Source: Procambarus clarkii (lineage: Eukaryota > Arthropoda > Malacostraca > Decapoda > Cambaridae). From it: a stretch of DNA of 64,000 nucleotides. The stretch spans positions 932,591 to 996,590 of the forward strand of contig NC_091177.1 in the NCBI RefSeq assembly GCF_040958095.1. Direction: 5' to 3'. The notes beneath the pieces were generated by a model. That model saw nothing but the letters and a program-made list of their open reading frames with translations. It was not told the DNA's origin and searched no databases. Below are positions 1 through 9,679 of this stretch, one piece after another; the first letter of the stretch is position 1, and each line of letters starts with the position of its first letter. Made by a program: the position numbers and the translations under genes.

Positions 1-74
1 TTTCGGAAGTTCCTCCACGCCCTTTTGTTCAGTTCCTGTTTGTTCGGTTTGGTTTGTGTGCATGTGTGTGTGTG

Positions 75-1375
75 TGTGTGTATAATTACCTAAGTGTAAT
101 TACCTAAGTGTAGTTACAGGATGAGAGCTACGCTCGTGGTGTCCCGTCTTCCCAGCACTCTTTGTCATGTAACACTTTGAAACTACTGACGGTCTTGGCC
201 TCCACCACCTTCTCACCTAACTTGTTCCAACCGTCTATCACTCTGTTTGCGAAAGTGAATGTTCTTATATTTCTTCAGCATCTGTGTTTAGCTAGTTTAA
301 ATCTATGACCTTTTGTTCTTGAAGTTCCAGGTCTCAGGAAATCTTCCCTGTCGATTTTATCAATTCCTGTTACTATTTTGTATGTAGTGATCATATCACC
401 TCTTTTTCTTGTCTTCTAGTTTTGGCATATTTAATGCCTCTAACCTCTCCTCGTAGCTCTTGCCCTTGAGTTCTGGGAGCCACTTAGTAGCATGTCTTTG
501 CACCTTTTCCAGTTTGTTGATGTGCTTCTTAAGATATGGGCACCACACAACCGCTGCATATTCTAGCTTTGGCCTAACAAAAGTCGTGAACAATTTCTTT
601 AATATATCGCCATCCATGTATTTAAAAGCAATTCTGAAGTTAGAAAGCGTGGCATAGGCTCCTCGCACAACGTTCTTTATGTGGTCCTCAGGTGATAGTT
701 TTCTATCTAGAACCACTCCTAGATCTCTTTATCAGAATTCTTTAAAGATTTCACACATTAATATATAGGTTGTGTGGGTTCTATGGTCTCCTATTCCACA
801 TTTCATAACATGGCATTTATTAACATTAAATTCCATTTGCCAAGTGGTGCTCCATATAATTATTTTGTCCAGGTCATCTTGAAGGGCATGACAATCATCT
901 AAGTTTCTTATCCTTCCTATTATCTTAGCATCATCAGCAAACATGTTCATATAATTTTGTATACCAACTGGTAGATCATTTATGTAGACATTAAACATCA
1001 CTGGTGCAAGAACTGAACCTTGTGGTACCCCACTTGTGACATTTCTCCAGTCCGATACATTGCCTCTGATCACTGCCCTCATTTTTCTATCAGTCAGGAA
1101 ATTTTTCATCCATGTTAGAAGCTTACCTGTCACCCTTCCAATATTTTCCAGTTTCCAGAACAACCTCTTATGTGGAACTCTGTCGAAAGCCTTTTTTAGG
1201 TCCAGATAGATGCAGTCAACCCAACCATCTCTTTCCTGTAAAATCTCTGTGGCTCGATCATAGAAACTGAGTAAATTCGATACACAGGATCTTCCAGATC
1301 GAAAACCATACTGTCTGTCTGATATAATATCATTTCTCTCCATGTGTTCTACCCATTTAATTTTGATTAGTGTGT
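75..1375 (-). mobile_element. CR1/L2-like non-LTR retrotransposon, 5'-truncated, broken RT
   Basis: Read on the minus strand, the stretch encodes the RT palm and thumb of a jockey/CR1/L2-type LINE. From about 1375 down to 732 the frame carries YGFRSGRSC, KKAFDRVPH, the GVPQGSVLAP motif and the catalytic FADDAKI. Two adjacent in-frame stops (about 726-731) interrupt it, then the same frame continues over 716-396 with the connection domain (YATLSNFRIAF, RPKLEYAAVVW, LEKVQRHATKWLPEL). Near 396-410 a one-base shift moves the rest (GDMITTYKI-like, then FANRVIDGWNKLGEKVVEA-like) into another frame. The 3' end at 85-116 is a short tandem repeat of ACCTAAGTGTAATT, as expected for a microsatellite-tailed LINE. 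The endonuclease half is missing, so it cannot move. The clade name is inferred from motif style only. Confidence 0.85.
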
Positions 1376-1530
1376 GTGTGTGTGTGTGAAAGAGAGAGGG
1401 AGAAACGTGTGTAAATCTAATAAAGACAATTTGGTCGGGAGTCAGTACATTAGACAACCGACGGTTAGAAAGGTGGGGTCCAAGAGCTAGCAGCACGATC
1501 CTGCAGGCCCAAGTAGTAAATAGTAAATAA
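1371..1530 (+). repeat. (GT)n junction plus CR1/L2-like 3' UTR fragment in plus orientation
   Basis: A (GT)n tract at about 1371-1389 joins the minus-strand RT relic to a plus-strand fragment at about 1420-1530. Its signature (ACATTAGACAACCG, GGTCCAAGAGCTAGCAG, AGTAGTAAATAG) recurs at 52030-52115 and, inverted, at 12690-12785, 27195-27330 and 27385-27500. It is read as a LINE 3' UTR end. The microsatellite appears to be the joining point of two oppositely oriented copies. Confidence 0.55.
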
Positions 1531-1879
1531 ACATGCTGAGGGTATCAGAAATAATAACAATACAAGTGTAATTAATTTCCCTTTACACAATTTTTGTCCA
1601 TTCGTCCATTAATTACTCCTGACGTGGTAATTGCTGTTGCTGTGTAATTGTATTGTGGCCAATGTCCCGTAAACAAGAAGTTAATCAATTCACATGTGCA
1701 TGCCAGAAAAAAGTTTATTGTTTGTTATTGTTGCCCATAACGTGACCTGTTTTTATGCTCTGTATATATCTTACTTTATTTGTTTCAACTCAATTTATCA
1801 TGCTTTATTTACTTATTTACTTTTATTATTTATTAAAATAATATATATTTTGTTAAATTACTGTTGTGTGTACTCATAC
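1531..1879. other. AT-rich stretch, nothing recognised
   Basis: AT-rich single-copy-looking DNA without a motif I can assign. A short open frame at 1694-1885 is hydrophobic low-complexity and has no support as a gene. Confidence 0.5.
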
Positions 1880-2215
1880 ACTTAACTACACTCACCTAAT
1901 TTCTTTTGGAGGAGGAGCGCTAGTTCTTGGTCTCTGGCTTTTCAGTTTTAGCACTGCTAAAACATCAGTGCTGTTTTAACACTGATGGCACTGCTTGTGA
2001 CTCACTGGATTTCTGTCATAGCTACATGTAAACCACTGTATGATCATAGCCTCTATTACCTCTTCTAGTTCATTCCATTTACTCTCTACTCTTACACGTA
2101 AGCAGATTCGTTTCAGCCCTATGGATCGTCTCAAGCTTCCATCACTAAGTCTGCGACCTCTCGTTCTGCTGGTGTGACTGTAAAACATTCCGTCTTTATC
2201 ACTTCACACGACTTC
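1880..2215 (-). mobile_element. CR1/L2-like LINE, C-terminal relic
   Basis: The minus-strand frame 2188-1976 reads TSRTRGRRLS ... LRVRVESKWNELEEVIEA ... FTCSYDR. This aligns by eye with the C-terminal end of the better preserved copy at 54740-54910 (TRGHRWKLS ... SVRVVDKWNALGSDVVEA ... FKCRYDR). Only the last hundred or so residues of ORF2 plus some 3' UTR remain. Confidence 0.7.
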
Positions 2216-2249
2216 AAATCTTGATATGAGAGAGCTCGAGAACATGTAT

Positions 2250-2375
2250 AACTTGAGAATGGACTTGAGAATGGTCCAGGACGGGACCGAAACGTCGTCG
2301 TCCCTTCACCTTCTAGAGTGTGGTCTGGTCAACATACTTCAGCCACGTTATTGTGACTCACCGTCTGCATGTATA
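2250..2375 (+). repeat. Dispersed repeat P, half of a palindromic family
   Basis: Contains ACTTGAGAATGGTCCAGGAC, GAAACGTCGTCGTCCCTTCA and TGGTCTGGTCAACATA. The same words occur at 21172-21240 (inverted, partial), 25405-25455 (partial) and 63645-63842, where two copies face each other. No coding potential is seen. Confidence 0.7.
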
Positions 2376-2379
2376 ACAG

Positions 2380-2460
2380 TCGACTGAAGTTAAAGGTGGG
2401 ACCAAAGAGTCGATGCTCAACCCCAGCATGTACGACAGTAAGTGAATACAACTAGTTGAG
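2380..2460 (+). repeat. CR1/L2-like 3' UTR end
   Basis: A diverged match to the 3' end of the LINE copy at 54930-54995: both carry GGGACCAAAGAG, CTCAACCCC and a terminal GTGARTACA-like word. No coding part is attached. Confidence 0.5.
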
Positions 2461-2844
2461 TGTTCGGGCAGCACCAAATAGAGTTTATAAACCTTCGGTG
2501 TCAGGGGTTACGTACGCTAAGTGTCGTTTCAGTTTTTTGTTTATATTTGGAAACTTCAGAGTGAAGTTAGGTTGAAACAAATGGTTTAAACTAAGCACTT
2601 TAGGATTAACCTTGAAATCAATATTATCAATTGAACATTACATCTAATTCATTATTCAAAAAGGGGAAAGGAACTATTAGGTGAAAGCGCTAAGCTATTA
2701 AAACTATATAGTACTTGGTAGGGATCAGGATATATATATAGTATAGGATGTGAACTAGTTTGTCCCCCCCCCCCCCTGCTTCTCTTCCCTGTCTCTTAGT
2801 AAGGTAAGAGAAGACGGAGGACAAACTGGGATTCAAGAGGAATC
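2461..2844. other. Unassigned stretch with one dispersed repeat
   Basis: About 2676-2745 shares GAAAGCGCYAAGCYATTA and ACTATATAGYACTTGG with 34494-34665, so it is a truncated copy of that repeat. The rest, including a run of C at 2764-2777, shows nothing I recognise. Confidence 0.5.
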
Positions 2845-2963
2845 GCCAACGGCCATACCACGTTGAGAACACCGCTTCTCGTCCGATCAGCGAAGTTAAG
2901 CAACGTTGGGTTTGGTTAGTACTTGGATGGGTGATCGCCTGGGAACACCAAATGCTGTTGGCA
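2845..2963 (+). rRNA. 5S rRNA-like sequence (head of a SINE)
   Basis: A 119-nt stretch has the length and internal order of a metazoan 5S gene: the 5' end GCCAACGGCCATACCA pairs with the 3' end TGTTGGC. The internal promoter words GAAGTTAAGCAAC (A-box region) and AGTACTTGGATGGGTGA (C-box region) are in place. Several positions differ from what I expect for arthropod 5S, and it runs straight into a SINE tail, so I read it as a 5S-derived SINE head and not a functional array gene. A TTTT four to eight bases downstream could still act as a Pol III stop. Confidence 0.85.
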
Positions 2964-3094
2964 ATAATGTTTTAAACGGTTCTTCGCGGCGGGGATCGTA
3001 TTCCAGGGACCTGCCCGAAACGCTACGCGTACTAGTGGCTGTACAAGAATGTAACAACTCTTGTATATATCTCAAAAAAAAAAAAAAAAAAAAA
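2845..3094 (+). mobile_element. 5S-headed SINE (SINE3 type) with tail shared with tRNA-headed SINEs
   Basis: The 5S-like head (2845-2963) is followed by about 100 nt beginning TTCTTCGCGGCGGGGATCG and ending TGTATATATCTCAAAA, then an A run to about 3094. The same tail is nearly identical in the tRNA-headed SINE at 18921-19173 (minus strand) and partly present at 19798-20024. The element would be transcribed by Pol III from the 5S internal promoter and mobilised by a LINE recognising the tail. No clear target-site duplication was found. Confidence 0.8.
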
Positions 3095-3715
3095 GAGAGA
3101 GATGAACTCCGGGAGGTCAAGAGTCATTTGTGAAAACCCAGTTGTTGTTGACCCAAGCACCTGTGCTGGTCATCACCTCTGATTATGAGACACCGTTTAA
3201 CTTGTGTGTAAGTTGTGGTGGACATCCGGTTACAGTACATGCAGATCACAACCCCGTAGATTGTCTGCACAAGATGAAACGTACGAACCAGACTTGCCAG
3301 ATGGGCCCTGCTGTTGCAGGAGGATATTCAACACATCCCAGGGAGGGAGAATGTGATAATTAATGCCCTATAGCGAGCTTAATCTGGAGCCGGAAAAAGT
3401 CTCAAAATATGGAGGCGGATCTATCATGATTATGGGTGGACATAGCCTAGGCTGCCTTCAGGTGAGAGTTGTTCCTGGACGTTCCCTTCATATTTGAGGA
3501 CATGCACACATTTGGGGTATGATAAGAGATGAATGTAGGCTGGTAAAATAAATTAGGTTGGCAAATATGAGATTCTTGAAAGTTAAGAAGGAAATATTGT
3601 GGAAGAGGTGGAGTCAGAAGGCGATGTACCTCCTGCTGGGCAAGGTGAGAATTCACAATGAGGTCTAGAGTGCTTGCAAAGTCTAGGATGTGTTAGGGAA
3701 GGCCTTAGAATAGCC
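3095..3715. other. Unassigned sequence
   Basis: No motif, repeat or convincing exon recognised. The short open frames here have no family signature. Confidence 0.4.
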
Positions 3716-3785
3716 TAAGCTACTCTATCCCTTTGAGATGTATTTCTTTCTTGTCTCAATAAACATACTTGAACTTGAACTTGTT
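3716..3785 (+). repeat. LINE-like 3' end with (TTGAAC)n tail
   Basis: AGCCTAAGCTACTCTAT, a CTCAATAAACATACTTG-like polyadenylation region and a terminal TTGAACTTGAACTTG. A second copy lies at 6712-6785. The hexamer tail resembles the (ATTTCA)n tail of the intact element ending at 49506, so this is read as the 3' tip of a non-LTR element. Confidence 0.6.
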
Positions 3786-3799
3786 AGTGAAGGCGGTGT

Positions 3800-3835
3800 G
3801 GACCAATCAGCGTCCTGCAAGATGGTGACGTCACG
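3800..3835 (+). promoter_or_regulatory. Promoter-like stretch: CCAAT box and perfect CRE
   Basis: GACCAATCAG (CCAAT box at 3803-3807) lies 18 bases before a perfect TGACGTCA at 3826-3833, the binding site of CREB/ATF factors. The candidate first exon starts 126 bases further on. The pairing is typical of a Pol II core-proximal region, but both words could be chance or part of an unrecognised repeat. Confidence 0.4.
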
Positions 3836-3959
3836 CCAAGAGGACTGACGGGTCGTGACTTGTGAGCTCATTTCATCTCCGTGTTCGAGAGCTAGCGGAT
3901 GTCCTGTCTCTGTTCCTGTTTCTTCCTGGACTTGTTCCAGGATTTAGAAACTTGTGAGA

Positions 3960-4061
3960 ATGCCTGAACTAAATATAGTTAACGCCGAGTCTTTCAGGAG
4001 GATTGTGAACCATAAGCTGCTCTCGTTGATAGCCGGATTCGCCGATATTGTGAAGATAATG
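3960..4061 (+). CDS. Candidate first coding exon, unrecognised
   Basis: ATG at 3960 opens 34 codons beginning MPELNIVNAESFRRIVN and ending ADIVKIM, followed at once by GTATGAG, a plausible splice donor. Unspliced, the frame ends at the next codon but one. It lies downstream of the CCAAT/CRE pair. I do not recognise the peptide. It could be the first exon of a host gene, part of an unknown transposon, or chance. No downstream exon was identified in the window. Confidence 0.3.
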
Positions 4062-4189
4062 GTATGAGGTACTTTGAGCTCTGTAATCACTTTATATACT
4101 CAGGAATATTGGAAGATATTCTTGTGCTGTACCGAGATTGTGCTAGTGGAGGCTAATAGATCAGCCTTACACTTCATATTCTCACCTGA

Positions 4190-4575
4190 TTTTTAGTCAG
4201 AGTATTTATTTTTGTATTGAGGCTGGTGTTTTCTCCCCCAGATTCCATGTATGACTACCCATCCTGTGAGATGGGAATGTTGGATTATCTTATAGCCAGT
4301 TGTTTAGTCAGAGTTGGTTTGTTTTTGTATTAAGGCAGGTATTTTCTCCCTTGATTCTCCCTTGAGGAAATTCTCGTAAGGTTTCAAAACATCATGAAAA
4401 CCATTATTTTAAAGTGTCCTCTCCTAACCTAACCGATTCAATGAATGACTAACCATCCTGTGAGATTGGAATATTAGATATAGCTAGTTTTTTATCTACA
4501 CTGTGTAATCTTTCATATAGAATAGGATAGCAACACATTGCTGTGCATACCTAAGCTTGTTAAATAAAATAAAAA
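4190..4575 (+). mobile_element. I-type LINE 3' UTR with internal duplication and a MITE insert
   Basis: ATGACTACCCATCCTGTGAG (about 4250) and ATGACTAACCATCCTGTGAG (about 4446) are two diverged tandem copies of the same UTR segment. The same word appears twice in the 3' UTR of the RNase H-bearing LINE at 15918-16268, so this is the same kind of 3' end. It closes with an A-rich tail near 4565. Between the two copies, 4368-4436 is a piece identical to the middle of the neighbouring MITE. Confidence 0.65.
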
Positions 4576-4619
4576 AAAGATGTGTTGAAGGCGTGTCACG
4601 TCGCGGCGACTGTGCAATC

Positions 4620-4970
4620 CGTCTTCTTACAAATTACGTAGCTTTTCGCTCGTATGCACAACGGCAAAAGTGACGGTATTTTAATTTTAACAAATTAAAT
4701 TAATTTTCCAATTAAAATGGAACCAAATCAGCAAGTTTTTGGTCCTCTGGTAGGTTAGGAGGACAGGAAATTCTCGTAAGGTTTCAAAACATCATGAAAA
4801 CCATTATTTTAAAGTGTCCTCTCCTAACCTAACCGAGTAAGCCAGAGGGCCCAAAACAGAAAACGGGACAGTGGGTCAATTTCGTGAGTCGCTTGCATTT
4901 TCACAAATTACGACCATTTTTGGCCTTAGTGCGCATACGAGCGAAAAATCACGTAATTTGTAAGAGGACG
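4620..4970. mobile_element. MITE-like element A with ~55-bp terminal inverted repeats
   Basis: The left end CGTCTTCTTACAAATTACGT and the inverted right end CGTCCTCTTACAAATTACGT match, and the match continues through the CGCTCGTATGCGCA-like segment. The interior holds CCTCTCCTAACCTAACCGAG. A diverged copy with the same ends and middle lies at 21931-22244. At about 350 bp with no coding capacity it fits a miniature inverted-repeat element. No clean target-site duplication was seen, so the superfamily is open. Confidence 0.75.
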
Positions 4971-5159
4971 AGAAGGTTGGATGTGAGATGGTGAAGACTC
5001 GTCCCTAGAAATAAACCTAGCTTACAGATATAAACAATTGGAGGTAAATTAACTTGTGGATAGAGGACACGGCAGAATTAGTGAAGACGAATCCGCTGAT
5101 CCATTGTTTATCACAATGCAATATGTCAAGTAAAATATGTGTTAGGGGCAAGTAACAAA

Positions 5160-5780
5160 ATCAGCAGACTAACAGACGTTGTCACAGCTCACATAAGACT
5201 TGGCTGCAGGTTCTCTGGCAGTTGGCCTTGTATCCAGATGAAGTAAAGTGCAAAGTGTGTGGACAAAGACAGGGACACACACTCGAGTATTATATCTTGG
5301 ACCGTAATAAAGTGGAACCATTTAGAGATAAATCTAAACTCACGTTGTATAAAATGAGAAACTATCTTATTACTAAGGATAAAATACCTGAAATCCTTGC
5401 ACTGTATCCATATTTCGCTTCCAGTAGATAAACGACATATGAGATTAAGAAGCAAGTAGTGTATTGTGAAGACTAATAATAACAAACAGCAGCTCCCTTA
5501 TGACTCTGTAATATCTCCATAACTCATACAATTATTTATTAGTTATAATCATTATACATTATTGTAGGACTTAAATGTAAATATATAGCCCCTTAAATAG
5601 AGCGTTCTCTGTAACTAGCTGACATTATAATTATAAGGTGTGAAGGATAGATGAAATTGTGTCATAATCTCCGTTGAGGTCTGATAAAGACCTTTTGTGC
5701 CCTCTGTAATGCTTTTTGCGCTACCGTTCACAATATGAGTATGGGGTGCACAATAAACTAGATCCAATCTGCTGATATCC
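5160..5780 (+). mobile_element. I-type LINE, C-terminal zinc motif and 3' UTR
   Basis: The frame 5222-5431 encodes the last 69 residues of an I-type ORF2: CKVCGQRQGHTLEYYILD is the same C-terminal CX2C...H motif as in the intact ORF2 (CKLCGMLRSHTLAHYILDC), here with the last Cys replaced. It ends at a natural stop. The 3' UTR to about 5765 (TAAGGTGTGAAGGATAGA, GTCTGATAAAGACCTTTTGT, GCACAATAAACTAG) is repeated at 62945-63145. 5'-truncated and dead. Confidence 0.75.
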
Positions 5781-5915
5781 CACATGCATGTAGTTGAGTG
5801 ATAAATGACCAAAATCTTAAGTAACCAATAGTCTAGACTACAGACGATATCAAGGAGTTAATTTTTGTGTATAATATTGGAAGGTGGATTGATTATTTCC
5901 AGATAGCTCAGATGA

Positions 5916-5917
<2 letters not shown>

Positions 5918-6001
<84 letters not shown>
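5918..6001. repeat. (TA)n microsatellite
   Basis: An uninterrupted TA tract of more than 80 bases. Confidence 0.97.
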
Positions 6002-6006
<5 letters not shown>

Positions 6007-6711
6007 CCAGTAAATCATACAAAATCATATTATGTATTATTGCTCCATGTCTTGACCATCTTGGGGTAGAGCTGGACACTAGGTGAATTACAAGATATTC
6101 GTGAGAGAGATACAGAGAGTGGAGGCATAAAAACAAATTGCAGAAAACCAAGGCCATCTGGAGTAGCCAACAACTGCTTGTATGATTTCATGACTACAGG
6201 CAGTAAGTAGGCAATTCCCACATCCTGATTTGGTATTTCCTGGAGTAGCCTACCCAGGCTACTGGGAGGGAGGTAGCTGCCTGCTTCTTGCAGGTGATGA
6301 GAGCGTTTCCTTTATTTTATTTTCCTTTTTAATATATGGCGAGAACTTTCACTGTTCCGGTCAGAAGGGCATAGTACATAGTACCATTACATTTGAAGGC
6401 TTTGTCCAGGATAGGAAGCCTCATCTACCTTACATTTGGGGGCTCGTTTGGGACAGTGAGAGCACCTTCAACTTTACAATACACACACTACGGGGGTGTT
6501 GTCCACGTCTGTCTCCCATCTGTCCATCTTGCTATCCATCTATCTATCCAACTCTCCATCCATCTATACATCCACCTATCCATCACTCTATTCATCTGTC
6601 CATCCATCTACCCACTTACCCATCCATATTCCCCCTCACCCGTCACCCAAGTTACCTTCCCCTCTCCCGTTTCTTCGGTAGCTTTCCGACAGTGGGGAGG
6701 GGGGGGGGGTA
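6002..6711. other. Unassigned sequence with an ATCC/ATCT-type repeat
   Basis: About 6515-6645 is a degenerate tetranucleotide repeat (CATCCATCTATC-like). It opens several frames rich in Pro, Ser, His and Thr that I treat as artefacts. A G run lies at about 6697-6709. Nothing else recognised. Confidence 0.6.
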
Positions 6712-6785
6712 GAAATAGCCTAAGCTACTCTATTCCTTTTCGATGTAATTCTTTCTTATCTCCATAAACATACTTGAACTTGCTT
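6712..6785 (+). repeat. LINE-like 3' end with TTGAAC tail
   Basis: Second copy of the 3716-3785 repeat: AGCCTAAGCTACTCTATTCC, an ATAAACATACTTGAACTTG end, and one tail unit. Confidence 0.6.
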
Positions 6786-8830
6786 TCCGACAGAGCCAGC
6801 CAGTGCAGAGAGGAAGATATATTTATAGCAGTAATAACCACTGTTGTAGGTGACGGACTAATTACAGTTGTCAGGTGCTTGTTATTCTCTAAAGTGGCCG
6901 TATGTGACGCACTCACTCCAGATCCATCGAGTCTCTTTCTAACAGTGTAATATTTAAGAAACGCGGTCACGCCCTGTAAACGACCAACAAGGAACATAAT
7001 CAGAATTAAACAAACGCTGGAGTCACAAAGTCTTTGAAACTCTTTTAAAAGAATTAAATTTAATCACTCCCGAAAGGGTAAAAAGAGGATTCAAAGATAG
7101 AGCTCCAGTATTGCCTAATAGCAGCTATATATCCGCCTTCGAGAAAACCATTAGTAATGATTATTATTAGTATTACAGTTACTGTTGTTATTAATGCTAT
7201 TGTATTTATTATCGTTAAAACTGGCTTGTCAGGCTCCCTCCACCGCCCTCTCGTCGAGGTGGGGGATTCAGGGGGCACATTTTTCAGAAGAATTTAAAAA
7301 CAGCAATATTGCCAAGGACAATTGCTCTCATCTCGTAAACACATGCAATTAGCACGCTTTATTGGCACGTTCAGGGCCGCTGGCACTGATCAAGAGCTCA
7401 GTTTAACATAAGCCGACCAAGCTACAGTGTGTGTACGATACACTAAACTGAGCAGAGTGATTGGCTGTACAAAGTAAGCAACAATAATTTGTGGTTTCAC
7501 AAATCAATTATTTTGTTCAGACAGGCTTGATGTGTTGAAGCTGACGTTTTAACATGGCTTTCTGGAAAATAGTGCACATTGCGATCACCGAGTTCCATCC
7601 ATAGCTCCTTACTGTTGCACATCACTTCCGTTCGTTTCTTCGGCATAGCAAAAATTTTACAAAAAAATTACAAATCACTTATTACTGGGATTCAAGTTAC
7701 CGCAAGTGAAACTATATGTTTGTCCGTTTTGTTTGGTTTATTTGATTGTGATTACAACAATAGAATTTATCTCAAAAATATAAAACGTATAAGTATAAAA
7801 TTTTATCACGTAATTAAACATACGAAATAAACATATGTCTTCTTATAATACATGTACTTTGGTCATGAGAGGTAGCCGATCATATAAGTAGCGTGTTAGA
7901 GGCTCTTCAATAATGTAGTACAGTACTCGCCCAGCAGCATACGTACCTTATTAACAACCCATCGTATATTCTGGTATATGAATAAGTAAACAGATGATAA
8001 ATAAGTAAGATTTGGACAAGTATGAAGCTGTGTTCATCCGGGTCCTTTACTCCTTGCTTTCGGGAGGGTGGGGGGGTGGGGGAGACAAGCACCGCAGCAT
8101 TGCCAATTCATTAAATTTAATCATAAATATATATCCGGAAATAATAATCATCTACTCTTTTTTTCAGTTTCACAATTTTGTTGACTCATTACCACATCAC
8201 TTGAATAATTACATAAACGTTTTTGGAGTAATATAATAAATTAATATTGGTATAAACGTTTTTCAAATCTGTTTAGGTTTTGCTTTGAAAGATATGGCAT
8301 CACTGTGCGGGACAGCTGACCATGTCAACACTCAACATGAGAAATTCAGTTGACTCTCAGAGGCGACGTGGTGCCGGGCACGTTTATCTGGCTTTATTAC
8401 GCCCCCTAAACTGAAAACACAGTCGTAGTGTGCAAAGAGTTTATTGCGGGGATTGTCGTCTGTTAGCAAATTATAAAAATGTATGGAATACTTGTATAAA
8501 GATTTCAAATATACAGAATTATTGCATGATCTTCAGAGCAAGTCAGAATTTTACAGCAAAGTTAAAGATCACTTTGTCCGTAAGCCAAGAAGAATTCCAT
8601 TGAACTGTGTATAAAATGGTAAGGTAAAATGATATTTTATATTACTGCTTCCTATGAGCCGAACAAGCCTGAATGGTTGCATGTATGCCTGGGGACCATT
8701 CAGGTTTGTTTGCATTTGTGTTCCTCACGTGTGCCCCAAAGAATGAGGTGATTTGATTAAACACTATGCCCAAGATTACCATCAGAGTGCCGGCGGGCTG
8801 ATGGGCTAATAGCCTCGGCTACCATCAGCT
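6786..8830. other. Unassigned AT-rich sequence
   Basis: Two kilobases without a recognisable gene, RNA or repeat. Small open frames at 7579-7830 and 8012-8236 have no family signature. Confidence 0.4.
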
Positions 8831-8930
8831 TTTGACCGGTCGTGATGGTCGAGTGGATTAGGTGCCCTGTACGCCAGATGCATAGTGCTCCTGGCAGTAT
8901 GGGTTCGAGTCACTTCTGGGGTGTGAGTTT

Positions 8931-8935
<5 letters not shown>
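8831..8935 (+). mobile_element. tRNA-headed SINE with (TA)n tail
   Basis: TGATGGTCGAGTGGATTAGG resembles a Pol III A box and GGGTTCGAGTC a B box, spaced as in a tRNA with a long variable arm. It ends TTCAGTTTATATATA and runs into a TA tract. A related B-box/tail fragment (GGGTTCAAGTCACTTTTAAG) occurs at 9572-9610. Confidence 0.6.
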
Positions 8936-9010
<75 letters not shown>

Positions 9011-9035
9011 ATTATATATAATATATATATATATA
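8936..9035. repeat. (TA)n microsatellite, left of a MITE
   Basis: A TA tract with a few TAT interruptions near 9000-9025, abutting the MITE at 9036. Confidence 0.95.
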
Positions 9036-9396
9036 TGTCGTACCTAGTAGCCAAAACGCACTTCTCACCCTAATATGCAAGGCCCGATTTGCCTAATAAG
9101 CCAAGTTTTCATGAATTAATTGCTTTTCGACTACCTAACCTAACTTTTTTGGCTACCTAACATAACCTATAAAGATAGGTTAGGTTAGGTAGGGTTTTAT
9201 AGGTTCGGTCATATATCTACGTTAATTTTAACTCCAATAAAAAAAATTGACCTCATACATAATGAAATGGGTAGCTTTATCATTTCATAAGAAAAAAAAA
9301 TAGAGAAAATATGTTAATTCAGGAAAACTTGGCTTATTAGGCAAATCGGGCCTTGCATAGTAGGCCGAGAAGTGCGTTCTGGCTACTAGGTACGAC

Positions 9397-9397
<1 letters not shown>
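9036..9397. mobile_element. MITE-like element B with ~75-bp terminal inverted repeats, inserted in (TA)n
   Basis: The left arm begins TGTCGTACCTAGTAGCC and ends near 9110 (AAGCCAAGTTTTC). The right arm from about 9323 is its inverted copy with only a few mismatches, ending GGCTACTAGGTACGACA. The interior carries telomere-like AGGTTAGGTTAGGTAGG and A/T-rich DNA. TA tracts flank both sides, consistent with TA-target insertion as in Tc1/mariner-type elements. No ORF. Partial relatives lie at 9680-9900 and 21510-21800. Confidence 0.8.

Positions 9398-9482
<85 letters not shown>
9398..9482. repeat. (TA)n microsatellite, right of the MITE
   Basis: A TA tract of about 85 bases, continuing the tract left of 9036. 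Confidence 0.95.
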
Positions 9483-9486
<4 letters not shown>

Positions 9487-9519
9487 AACAAGCTTAAATG
9501 GTCCCCCGAGCGCATATGC

Positions 9520-9608
9520 GACTGAAAACTCTACACCCCAGAAGTGACAGCCAGAAATGCTCCTGGCTGTCCCGGGTTCAAGTCACTTTTAAGGTGTGGA
9601 GTTTTCAG

Positions 9609-9610
<2 letters not shown>
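9520..9610. repeat. Inverted pair of SINE tails
   Basis: 9520-9548 and 9582-9610 are inverted copies of the SINE tail found at 8905-8930 (GTCACTTCTGGGGTGTGAG-like), with a B-box-like GGGTTCAAGTC beside the right arm. TA tracts lie on both sides. Confidence 0.65.
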
Positions 9611-9612
<2 letters not shown>

Positions 9613-9667
<55 letters not shown>

Positions 9668-9668
9668 G
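9613..9668. repeat. (TA)n/(GT)n microsatellite
   Basis: TA tract changing to GT repeats at about 9653. Confidence 0.9.
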
Positions 9669-9679
9669 TAAGGGTAGTT

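Noticed and set aside
2845-2963. Functional 5S rRNA gene
   Set aside because: It joins a known SINE tail after a few bases and departs from the expected arthropod sequence at several sites; annotated as a 5S-like SINE head.
6230-6767. 160-codon and 124-codon plus-strand frames
   Set aside because: They run through a degenerate ATCC/ATCT repeat; no domain or splice support.
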